From Gimesia algae (GTDB taxonomy: Bacteria; Planctomycetota; Planctomycetia; Planctomycetales; Planctomycetaceae): a stretch of DNA of 64,000 nucleotides. Under the pieces are notes generated by a model that worked only from the letters and a program-made list of their open reading frames with translations, had not been told where the DNA came from and made no database searches. The DNA lies in contig NZ_CP036343.1 in assembly GCF_007746795.1 (NCBI RefSeq), forward strand, positions 4,997,357-5,061,356. Direction: 5' to 3'. Numbering within the stretch: position 1 is the stretch's first letter; each line of letters begins with the position of its first letter. The position numbers and the translations under genes are program-made. Positions 19,038-27,134 of this stretch are shown in pieces.

Positions 19038-19450
19038 CGTTCTTTACCTTTGGAACAGAACGAGGTTTACATCTGCCAAGGGAACTGTCTATTAATATTA
19101 CCCAGTAAAAACAAGGTATCAAGCACAAAAACTCGTATGGAGACCTTTTCAGGCATGTCGAAAACGACCCGCTTCGCGGATTCCCCACGCGCAAACTGAA
19201 CCCATACCTTTTCGCGAACTCAGGCAGGTGCACCAGGCATTCTGTATCGTTCTCATTTGCTGTGACATAGATTTAATGAGTTTCTATCGTCATTCATAAT
19301 ACCATTTTCCTCAATGCATGGCATTTAATCTGAATACTTTGATTATTTCATCTACCTCAATATTTTCTTGACAATCACACTGCGATAATACAAAGTCACT
19401 CTAACTCTTCCGTGAATAGCTCACACCATATTTATCAGTCTGAATCATCT
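19038..19450. other. Intergenic, divergent gap
   Basis: About 410 AT-rich bases between the metalloprotease start and repeat copy 2. Promoters for both flanking genes must lie here, but none is convincing by eye. No coding frame is supported. Confidence 0.35.
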
Positions 19451-19544
19451 TAGACTGTGTCCAGTTTTACTGTAGCGTCTCCAAGGCCATTTAGATCGAG
19501 TATAATTGATCGGGAGACGCTATGGTTAAATGAGATGCGCTCTA
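19451..19544 (+). repeat. Dispersed hairpin repeat, copy 2
   Basis: Same 94-bp length and ends as copy 1, with the inner stem TAGCGTCTC / GAGACGCTA kept and several loop changes. TA borders both ends. It lies just upstream of the GTG start at 19568, so it may sit in the leader of that transcript. Confidence 0.9.
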
Positions 19545-19567
19545 GTTGCTGATAAGGATCATCTACC

Positions 19568-19864
19568 GTGACCGAACCAGTTCAGCTGTCAGAACCTGAG
19601 AAGGCATCACTCCAGCGGATTCTATCCATCGATAACCTGGAATCACAAAAGCGAATTGCGTATCCGTTTTGGGCACTCGCTGGCTTCACGTTTGTGATAT
19701 CCCAGGTTGCACTTTTATGGAATCCGCTCTTCTGCATTACATTACTTCCGATAGCATTTGCGATGCTAATGATCGGGATGGCACGAATCGGCTACTATCG
19801 ACTTTACCGACTGATTCACTATCAAAACGCAGTGACTGATAAATCAGTGAATAAATTGAGTTAA
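19568..19864 (+). CDS. Small two-helix membrane protein, unknown
   Basis: 98 residues from a GTG at 19568 with AAGGA about 9 bases upstream. The N-terminus is a polar helix ('LSEPEKASLQRILSIDNLES'), followed by two membrane segments near residues 38-56 and 58-78 and a short polar tail. It is not recognised. It lies upstream of an ABC exporter in the same direction and may be part of that operon. Repeat copy 2 lies directly upstream. Confidence 0.6.
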   Translation: MTEPVQLSEPEKASLQRILSIDNLESQKRIAYPFWALAGFTFVISQVALLWNPLFCITLLPIAFAMLMIGMARIGYYRLYRLIHYQNAVTDKSVNKLS

Positions 19865-20013
19865 GACAACCAATGGATGAAAGCAGATTACCGCATACGC
19901 TTTATCATTTTAATAGTCACTCACAGCACTTGGGTTGGCCAAATCGTTCTGCTCATTTGTCGAATCAATACAGTACAAGTTCGAAAGAAGTAACATCCGA
20001 AAAACGAATACTC

Positions 20014-20724
20014 ATGCCACACAATAAGAACAATATTCTCGTAGAACTTACCGACGTTTCGAAATACTACGGGAATTTACAGCCGGCTGTAAATGCAGTC
20101 CGTAATGTTTCATTTGTAGTCCGCCGTGGCGAACGCGTGGCTCTGCTGGGAAAATCCGGATCAGGTAAATCGACGCTGCTGAATATGATTGCCGGGCTGG
20201 ATCGACCGACCAGTGGAAGCATTTGTGTCGCCGGAAAGATTCTTTCAGAACTTTCGCCGGCGGCCATTGCCGACTATCGGCGAGTGAGTGTAGGTATGAT
20301 CTATCAGGCCTATAATCTCGTCCCCTGGCGGACGGCATTACAGAATGTGGAGTTACCGATGGTATTCGCCCGTCGTGGCAAGGCAGAACGGATGGCAGCC
20401 TCGAAGGAGGCATTGGCGGCTGTGGGGTTAACAGGTCGAATGGAACATCGACCCAGCGAACTCTCGGGCGGCGAACAGCAGCGGGTCGCTATTGCGCGGG
20501 CTCTGATCAACAGTCCCGAACTGCTGCTCGCAGATGAACCGACGGGCAATCTCGATTCATCCACAGCCGCGGAAATCCTGGAATCTCTCAGACAATTCAC
20601 CGATAATTCCCAAACAGCAACACTCCTTGTCACACACGACGAAGAACTGGCCTATCGCTTTTCTACCCGTGTACTGCATATGCTGGATGGCCGACTGGAT
20701 CACGATTCAGGAGCGGACAACTAA
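20014..20724 (+). CDS. ABC transporter ATPase, MacB/LolD type
   Basis: 236 residues from the ATG at 20014; the frame is open back to an ATG at 19873, but that stretch is AT-rich and unlike the family. Neither start has a strong ribosome-binding site. Motifs: Walker [11 protein letters not shown]-loop '[19 protein letters not shown]', signature LSGGEQQR, Walker [13 protein letters not shown] and the switch histidine in 'LLVTHDEE'. It powers the FtsX-fold permease whose start overlaps its stop by one base. Exporters of this class move lipoproteins, peptides or drugs, or work on the envelope mechanically; the substrate here is unknown. Confidence 0.93.
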   Translation: MPHNKNNILVELTDVSKYYGNLQPAVNAVRNVSFVVRRGERVALLGKSGSGKSTLLNMIAGLDRPTSGSICVAGKILSELSPAAIADYRRVSVGMIYQAYNLVPWRTALQNVELPMVFARRGKAERMAASKEALAAVGLTGRMEHRPSELSGGEQQRVAIARALINSPELLLADEPTGNLDSSTAAEILESLRQFTDNSQTATLLVTHDEELAYRFSTRVLHMLDGRLDHDSGADN

Positions 20725-22295
20725 TGAAGTTTACTGACATCGTCTCCATGTCATTTCTTGCCATTCGGCGACAGAAATCCCGCACGGTCCTCTCGCTGAT
20801 TGGAGTGGTCATCGGTTCCTTGATGTTACTCTTCGCGCTGGCCTCGCGCAGCGGCGTTCAGGATGCGATCACGCGGGTCTTCAGCATGAGCAAACAGTTG
20901 CGGCAGATCCACGTCTCTCCGAATTGGAGTGTCGACGAAAGTGAGATACCTGAAGCGGAACTGGAAGTGGATCGCGATTTAGACGAATCACTGCGAGCGC
21001 GTCTTCGTAAAATGCTCATACGCCACTGGCGATTTGAACATGGCAGCGAGAGAGTCGGACTGACGCGCGAACGGATTGAAATAATCGAAGCACTCGAGCA
21101 TGTGCAAAATATCCACCCTCAAATGTCCGCCTACGTCACACTCATCCAGGGTGATAAGGAACTGCAGGGAATGGGAGCCTCGGTCGCAGCCGGTGATGAA
21201 GTGTTGCGTGCACGTATTCTGGTGGGTAAAGCATTTGAGACGGACAGTGAACCGGTGATTCTGCTCAACGAGTTTGTCGCCTGGAAGTGGGGTTATATTA
21301 CTCCTTCCCAGATGCAAAAACTGATCGGCACCAAAGTCAGAATTGAATACTGCGTTGAAGAGGATAGCGTGGCGTATTCTCTCTCGCGTCGCAATGGAGG
21401 CGATGTGGAGTTCAGCAAGGAAGAATTATCCGCCTTAAATAGTGCACTGGATCGTATACCGACGCTAATCGATGATTTGAATTTTCCTGAACCAGAGCGT
21501 GCCGCTTTGCAGAAAGCGTTTCAGCCAACACCCGCTGATCCATCCCAGTTGGCTGAATCTTTTGAACGAATTATCGCCCAGGAATTTACGGTGGCCGGAA
21601 TTTATCGCTGCCCTACCGAGAGTGAAACGAACGACCATGTGCGGATCGCTCAAGCCGATGATTTTGCTGATTTCCTGCTGCCTGTCAAAACGGCCACCCA
21701 ATTTGCGCTGCGTATCCCGAACATTAAGAAATCAGGTTTCTATCAAGCGACAGTATTAGTTGATCATGAATCGAACCTCAAAGCCGTCTCGGAACAGATT
21801 CGCAAAATGGGTCTGCAAGAATACTCGTTGATCTCGATGGTCGAGTTCATTCAGGAACAGGTACGCCAGGTCACTCTTATCGTCTCTCTGGTTGCCATTT
21901 TCGCGTTAGTCATCTCCGCCGTGGGCATCGCCAATACAATGGTCATGAGCGTCGTCGAACGCACGCGGGAAATAGGTATTATGAAAGCGTTGGGCGCACG
22001 TGAGGGACAAATTCAAATGCTGTTTCTGATTGAAGGGGCGTTGATTGGTTTGATCGGCGGACTCTGCGCGCTGGCAATCGGTCTGGCGATCAAAATACCG
22101 ATCGAATCATACACCATTTCCCTACTGGAAAAACAATTGAATAAAACATTCGAGCAGCAGCACGTAATTGAGTTCCCGCTGTGGCTGCTGGCGCTGGTAC
22201 TGGCCTTCAGCATGTTCGTCACCACCCTGGCAACGATCCTGCCCGCGCGCAGGGCCGCCCGCATTGATCCGATCACCGCCTTGCGACACGACTAA
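20724..22295 (+). CDS. MacB/FtsX-type ABC transporter permease
   Basis: 523 residues, larger than the roughly 400 typical of the family. The first helix is at about 16-38 ('SRTVLSLIGVVIGSLMLLFA'). A long extracytoplasmic region follows, with an added helical segment around 215-285 ('FSKEELSALNSALDRIPTL'). Three helices are at the C-terminus, with the FtsX signature 'TREIGIMKALGAREGQIQMLFLIEGALIGLIGG' split across the second and third, and a final 'ILPARRAARIDPITALR'. It is translationally coupled to the ATPase. No membrane-fusion or outer membrane partner is nearby. Confidence 0.92.
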   Translation: MKFTDIVSMSFLAIRRQKSRTVLSLIGVVIGSLMLLFALASRSGVQDAITRVFSMSKQLRQIHVSPNWSVDESEIPEAELEVDRDLDESLRARLRKMLIRHWRFEHGSERVGLTRERIEIIEALEHVQNIHPQMSAYVTLIQGDKELQGMGASVAAGDEVLRARILVGKAFETDSEPVILLNEFVAWKWGYITPSQMQKLIGTKVRIEYCVEEDSVAYSLSRRNGGDVEFSKEELSALNSALDRIPTLIDDLNFPEPERAALQKAFQPTPADPSQLAESFERIIAQEFTVAGIYRCPTESETNDHVRIAQADDFADFLLPVKTATQFALRIPNIKKSGFYQATVLVDHESNLKAVSEQIRKMGLQEYSLISMVEFIQEQVRQVTLIVSLVAIFALVISAVGIANTMVMSVVERTREIGIMKALGAREGQIQMLFLIEGALIGLIGGLCALAIGLAIKIPIESYTISLLEKQLNKTFEQQHVIEFPLWLLALVLAFSMFVTTLATILPARRAARIDPITALRHD

Positions 22296-22397
22296 GAAAG
22301 GCTCCACAAGGCCACGAAATGAATAACATGTCGAGAAATGCGTATTCGCGCCGATCTGCTCGGTCCCTGCAAATTTGTGTAATGGTGTGAAATACGC

Positions 22398-25300
22398 TTA
22401 TTCTAGCGACGGCAGCACCTCATCACCCTGTTTGATTTTGGCTTTATCATTCTCGTCCATGATCTGACCGACCGAATGATTCTTCTGTACAAAGACGATT
22501 CGGAACTGTACTCGGCGTTCATCTCGTATTGCATTGAATAATTGTCCTTTCTGTACGCCATCCGCCTCGCCCAGCGAAACCGCAACAAGACCTTGTTTTG
22601 ACTGAGTCCCTAATACAACGCCCCTTGTATTAGTCGGGAGTTGAACCTTTGATACGACCTCAGTATCTGCGCCGAAAATCTCGTGCAGTGTTCCGTGCCT
22701 GGCAACATTACCCTCTTCGTCGACCTCAACACAGTACGGAAAAAGCTTCACGGGATATCCGAAGATATCCTTCGATCCGGGAGGAGCGACGACCGTGGAA
22801 TAGGACATCTTAGTATCTTTGATTGTCTTGCGAATCTGTTCCATCTCGGTGCCGCTGGGATGAAGGCCGATCACAGTTCTGTTCTTCGTGAGGGAGTTAA
22901 GCAGCGGTACATCGTTCTTGCACGGTGCACACCACGCGGCCCAGAAATGTATCAGATATCGCTTGCCCTTCAGATCGGGTTGCGTTCCGATCCACCGGTC
23001 CGCAGAAAGGGCTGGCGCTGGTTTGCCGATCATCTTGCTGATGGGGCCTGTCCGCTCTGTAATCAACATAGCCGAACGAGCATATTTAAAAAGTTGCTCA
23101 TTCACCAGACGCTGTAGTTCGTCAGCGGTTCGATCCGCTTGATACTCATAATCCACAGGCACTCCATAGCGCTGATCCTGAACGTTCTCACCCTTATTCG
23201 GTAATACGGCAGCCCAGTATTTTTTGAGATCGTCGCGGTCAACTGCAATTTCGGTTACAACGCTCTCGGAGCTGTAGAAATCGTAATGCCCCTGGTTCTG
23301 TTTGTTGTGATGCCAACCAGCGTTCTGCACGCGGAAGGAGAACCAGCGGCCCGGTGTAATCTCGCGATAGTCACTGAATACGTGTAACCGGCCGGGGATT
23401 GCGTGGTGAAAATGGTACTCTGCCCAGGCTATGCTCAACTGGTGTTGCTTTTCTGTGGGCAAGGCTTCTTCGCCATCTCCCACCAGAGTGCGGTATTCGT
23501 CGAGTGAGGTGATAGTGCGCCCCGCGATTTTCGTAACGATATCCTGCTGATAGAATGGGATAAAGTAACCCTGATGAATATAACTCAGACTACCACGTAA
23601 GCGGCCTGTTTTTTTACTGATCCACAATCGTTCGCTGCGTCCCGCCGATTCAAGAACTCGACAAGTTTCACCGGCAAATTCCACAGAAGGAAGCTCATTG
23701 TAGGTGGCTTGCTGTGGTGGGACCGAGCTCGTCGCGATGTTGTGATGAGTCCCCACACCCCACCAGTAAGTCTGCTGCGAGACCTGAAGTTGAGCTGGAA
23801 TGTAGAAAAGTGAGTCCGCAAATTCTGCAATACCATTCCGGATGACATGTCTGGGCAGTTCTTCGGGGCTCCCTTCGCGCGACCAGGCGACTTTCGCGTC
23901 CCCATATTTGATTTGCTCCCAAATCAATTTACCATTTTCGGAAGTCTGATTAACAGTGTAAAACTGATGCGGAGACCATGCCATGATTGTATCCTGGGAA
24001 TACGGCCGCCGGACATGATTCTCTGTCAGTGTCTTCTTCAATCGATGAACAGTCCGAATGGGTTCTGCTTTCATCGAAGGTACTTCACTGGAATATGTGA
24101 GCCGACGAACCCAGAAGGCTGGATAATGTTTCGCTACGTTGAGATCGTCATGCACCTGTCTTGCCAGCCTGGTCGCTTCATTGACAGGCGACGAAGTTCG
24201 TGTGAGCAGGTCTGTTCCAGCCTGACGCGTTTGATCAACAACCTCAATTCCCGCTTCCGCAAGAGCGGCCTGCACATCCCCCTGTGTTTCGTCCCGAAAA
24301 TCGCAGTTGTCGAGTATCAGCCTGTTCAATTGAGTCAGCTGTTTGAATGATCGAGATGCTTCAACTCCTCCACAACGCCGAAGAGTCAGTTGCTTCAGCG
24401 ATTTGATTTCCTTTAAGGCAATCAGACGAGTGTATGCAGTCGAGTCGATTTCCAGTTCCTCAAGCGAGCTGAGCTTTCCAATCGCAGCCATTCGTTGATC
24501 TGCACCGTCCCGGCTTGAACCAGCAGGATGCCGACGCAGCACGAGACTCTTCAATTGTGAACATGCCTGGAGGTGTTTCAAGCCTGCGACTTCAATCGGC
24601 GTTGCGTCCAATACCAACTTGCTTAATGAAGGTATTTTCTCAATATCTGCGAATCCATCATCAGTAATCAGTTCTTCCTCGACCAGCTCCAGGTCAGTCA
24701 GCGAGGAGCTGCGCAGCGACTGTAGCCCGCTACTGGTGAGTCCGGTGTGCTGGAATGTCACTGATTTGATTTTCGGGAGCTTTGTGAGTTGGGCTGCCGC
24801 CATGTCGGCCAGCTTTGACTCCAAAGAAAAGTCTTCCGCCCGGAATGAGGTCAGCTGCTTCAATTCACTGAACTGGATGGACTGAAGATTCTCTCGGGTA
24901 GGCTGGCGGATCGTCAGCTTCTGCACATTCGGCATTGATTTGAGGCGGTCAGACCAGTCCGCTGCCGCGTCACCCGTCAGCGTCAGTTCTATCGCTGAAA
25001 TATCAGACTTTGATTCAGGTGAAGTGTTCCCCAGCGTCGTCGCAATCGACGGAGCCCCGATCGCCAGTAAGACAAGAAATACACTTGCCAATGCAATCAG
25101 CGAAGACGAGGTACGCTTCGATACCGAACGACGATCTAAGTTATGCTGGAAGAGGTGTCGGACACGGGTTTGCAGATTCGTACGTGTTGCCATAGCTGAA
25201 GCAGTATGCGGCACTTGCCAGCGATCCATGATAGCAGCAGCGATTTCAACCAGATGATCGGCATAGTTGCTGGCATTTTCACCCGAACAAAGTACGGCAT

Positions 25301-26231
25301 CGTCGCAGGCCAGTTCGCGTTCCAGTCGCATACGCCGAGCGGCCAGCCAAATGAGTGGATTGAACCAGTAAAAAATGCAGGCGAATTGAGCGATTGACTG
25401 TGCAAAAACATCGCATCGCTCGATGTGAGCCTGCTCGTGTAACAACACAATACGCAGACGATCCTCCGACCACTTTCCATAGCCAGTCGGCAACACGATC
25501 GCTGGTCGAAGGATGCCAACGGCAACAGGCACCGGTGTCGAATCGCTGCATAGCAGTGTTACAAACCTGTTTGATCGATTGACTGAGTCCAGTATAGCAA
25601 GTGTTTTCACATCCTTGACCGGTATCGCGGTTCGTACAATCTTCCCGATTAACAGTTGCTGCGTGACGAGTCGAAACACCAACAAGAATGCCACGATCCC
25701 CCAGACTGTAAAGAGCAGAATCTCGATGCTGATATTCGTACTGCCTGGCGAAGCCGTTTTTCGAAAGCCTGTTGTCGGATCAGTTGCACTCTCATTTGAA
25801 CCGATCGTCTGACTTGGTTCACGAGAATCAAGCGATACCGACGTCTCTTCAAATATCTCAGCCTGCGGCACCAGATAATCCGAGGGCAACAACCCGTTTT
25901 GTGACCGGCGATCAATGAACGGACTTATCTCGTGTTCAACGAATGATTCGACCGGCGCTGGCGGAATCAGTTCTTTCTCCGACTCAGAAAGGAGTCGGAT
26001 CGTCGGGTTCCACCCCTGTGTTAATGGAATCACCACAGGCAGGAACAACACTCCTGCTAATCCCAGCAGCAGAATCCGATGCCTGAGCGCGGCAGAACTT
26101 CGATGCTGACAACAGACAGCGAGCCATATTCCGATGAGCAAAATAAAACTGCACAGGCAACAACGCACCGCGATTGACTCGATACTGTCTGCCCCAGTCA
26201 GCCCTGTAAGAATTCGACTTGTGATGTTCAT
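22398..26231 (-). CDS. M56 (BlaR1-like) protease fused to leucine-rich repeats and a thioredoxin-like domain (pair 2)
   Basis: 1277 residues. Membrane helices lie near 22-40, 52-70, 170-192 and 376-397. The protease site is HEQAH at 265-269 with the later ligand region 'ERELACDDA' (E306). After the last helix come leucine-rich-type repeats (about 410-660; e.g. 'LQSLRSSSLTDLELVEEEL', 'IPSLSKLVLDATPIEVAG', 'LKQLTLRRC'). A long unassigned region (670-1060) is followed by a TlpA-like thioredoxin domain with WCAPC at 1100-1104. The end (1196-1277) is a small module also found in the kinase at 1502. Its start overlaps the BlaI stop by 4 bases (ATGA). By topology, everything after residue 397 should be periplasmic. 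Confidence 0.92.
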   Translation of the reverse strand: MNITSRILTGLTGADSIESIAVRCCLCSFILLIGIWLAVCCQHRSSAALRHRILLLGLAGVLFLPVVIPLTQGWNPTIRLLSESEKELIPPAPVESFVEHEISPFIDRRSQNGLLPSDYLVPQAEIFEETSVSLDSREPSQTIGSNESATDPTTGFRKTASPGSTNISIEILLFTVWGIVAFLLVFRLVTQQLLIGKIVRTAIPVKDVKTLAILDSVNRSNRFVTLLCSDSTPVPVAVGILRPAIVLPTGYGKWSEDRLRIVLLHEQAHIERCDVFAQSIAQFACIFYWFNPLIWLAARRMRLERELACDDAVLCSGENASNYADHLVEIAAAIMDRWQVPHTASAMATRTNLQTRVRHLFQHNLDRRSVSKRTSSSLIALASVFLVLLAIGAPSIATTLGNTSPESKSDISAIELTLTGDAAADWSDRLKSMPNVQKLTIRQPTRENLQSIQFSELKQLTSFRAEDFSLESKLADMAAAQLTKLPKIKSVTFQHTGLTSSGLQSLRSSSLTDLELVEEELITDDGFADIEKIPSLSKLVLDATPIEVAGLKHLQACSQLKSLVLRRHPAGSSRDGADQRMAAIGKLSSLEELEIDSTAYTRLIALKEIKSLKQLTLRRCGGVEASRSFKQLTQLNRLILDNCDFRDETQGDVQAALAEAGIEVVDQTRQAGTDLLTRTSSPVNEATRLARQVHDDLNVAKHYPAFWVRRLTYSSEVPSMKAEPIRTVHRLKKTLTENHVRRPYSQDTIMAWSPHQFYTVNQTSENGKLIWEQIKYGDAKVAWSREGSPEELPRHVIRNGIAEFADSLFYIPAQLQVSQQTYWWGVGTHHNIATSSVPPQQATYNELPSVEFAGETCRVLESAGRSERLWISKKTGRLRGSLSYIHQGYFIPFYQQDIVTKIAGRTITSLDEYRTLVGDGEEALPTEKQHQLSIAWAEYHFHHAIPGRLHVFSDYREITPGRWFSFRVQNAGWHHNKQNQGHYDFYSSESVVTEIAVDRDDLKKYWAAVLPNKGENVQDQRYGVPVDYEYQADRTADELQRLVNEQLFKYARSAMLITERTGPISKMIGKPAPALSADRWIGTQPDLKGKRYLIHFWAAWCAPCKNDVPLLNSLTKNRTVIGLHPSGTEMEQIRKTIKDTKMSYSTVVAPPGSKDIFGYPVKLFPYCVEVDEEGNVARHGTLHEIFGADTEVVSKVQLPTNTRGVVLGTQSKQGLVAVSLGEADGVQKGQLFNAIRDERRVQFRIVFVQKNHSVGQIMDENDKAKIKQGDEVLPSLE

Positions 26232-26629
26232 AACGAGTCTCCTTCACGAATCTGGCGACGTCGTTCGTCAACCAGCTGTTTGATTTCACGAAGTTCTTCA
26301 TCAGAAAGCTCATTACCTGAAACATCAAGCAACGCAGCAAAGGCATCCGAAGTTCGGCCTGCGAAAAATGTTGCAAGCACATTTTCCAAAGCAGACTTCC
26401 GGGCTAATTCCGCAGCGACCGCCGGTCGATAGAGATACCTTTTTCCATCTCTCCGGAACCGTAGCACCTTCTTATCGACTAATGAGCCGAGCATGGCACG
26501 TACCGTCGAATAGCTTGGGGGCTCTGGCAGTTCGTTTAATACTTCACTCACCGAAGCTTCACCAAGACGATAGACCGCTTCCACGATCTGTCGTTCACGA
26601 TGCCCTAACGCGGGTCTTTTCTTCGCCAT
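26228..26629 (-). CDS. BlaI/MecI-family transcriptional repressor (pair 2)
   Basis: 133 residues. Winged-helix features are 'LGHREREIVEAVYRL'-type N-terminus (GHRERQIVEAVYRLGEASVS), 'PSYSTVRAMLGSLVDKKVL' and 'RRDGKRYLYRPAV'. The C-terminal helix ends 'LVDERRRQIREGDSL'. It overlaps the M56 gene by 4 bases, so the two are translationally coupled. A perfect 16-bp palindrome and a related dyad lie between its promoter and start codon. Confidence 0.95.
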   Translation of the reverse strand: MAKKRPALGHRERQIVEAVYRLGEASVSEVLNELPEPPSYSTVRAMLGSLVDKKVLRFRRDGKRYLYRPAVAAELARKSALENVLATFFAGRTSDAFAALLDVSGNELSDEELREIKQLVDERRRQIREGDSL

Positions 26630-26660
26630 CGTTATTTCGCCTCCGAAACAAGTGAGATAA

Positions 26661-26714
26661 TGCTACTGCAGTAGCACATGCGACTACAGTAGCAGTTGGG
26701 AGACGGTGAGTCAA
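26661..26714 (-). promoter_or_regulatory. Promoter and operators of BlaI/M56 pair 2
   Basis: Read leftward: TTGACT (26709-26714), a 17-base spacer, then TACTGT (26686-26691). The -10 is inside the dyad CTAC-A-GTAG (26684-26692). Further downstream is a perfect 16-bp palindrome TGCTACTGCAGTAGCA (26661-26676). Both share the half-site CTAC / GTAG. This differs from the TTACA half-sites of pairs 1 and 3. Confidence 0.75.
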
Positions 26715-26815
26715 CCAATTAATGACGAATAGCGCCACATGATAATCCTCTCTGAAGGAATTCTGATTCACCGTGAATGACGATACTGCTCCAAAGTCTC
26801 TGACACTGTTGTTCT

Positions 26816-26906
26816 TAGACTGTGTTCAGTTTTATTGTCGCGTCTCCACGGCCATTGGGACCGAATATCATAGATTGAGACGCGATGGTTAAATGTGATA
26901 GCTCTG
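26816..26906 (+). repeat. Dispersed hairpin repeat, copy 3 (divergent copy)
   Basis: About 91 bases, the most diverged copy. The inner stem is TCGCGTCTC / GAGACGCGA: relative to the other copies, A to C on the left is matched by T to G on the right, so pairing is kept. The right border reads CTG instead of CTA. It lies in the divergent gap between BlaI pair 2 and the large zincin gene. Confidence 0.88.
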
Positions 26907-27134
26907 GAATTCGGTTGACCACCGATCTCCTTGCAGCTGATCGAGGGCGAAGATCCCAATTGCTGAAAACCACTTACCTCCATAAAACGAAACCTTGCAA
27001 AGCCAGTCATACCTGATAGCATAATTACACTACGTTCTCCCATTCAGAATCCAGATGGGAGTTGAAGCCATTGTGTCATGAGAGATGACCAATGGCGTGG
27101 AACCGTATCGGAATTACATGAGAAAGAATATGAC
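26907..27134. other. Leader region of the large zincin gene
   Basis: About 230 bases. An in-frame ATG at 27078 could extend the downstream gene by 19 codons, but it lacks a well-placed ribosome-binding site. No other feature was seen. Confidence 0.35.

Noticed and set aside
19369-19395. TTGACA followed by GATAAT before the small membrane protein gene
   Set aside because: The spacer is about 10 bases, too short for a sigma-70-type promoter.
22338-22398. GCGTATT ... AATACGC inverted repeat between convergent genes
   Set aside because: Only 7 bp of stem with a loop over 40 bases; expected by chance.
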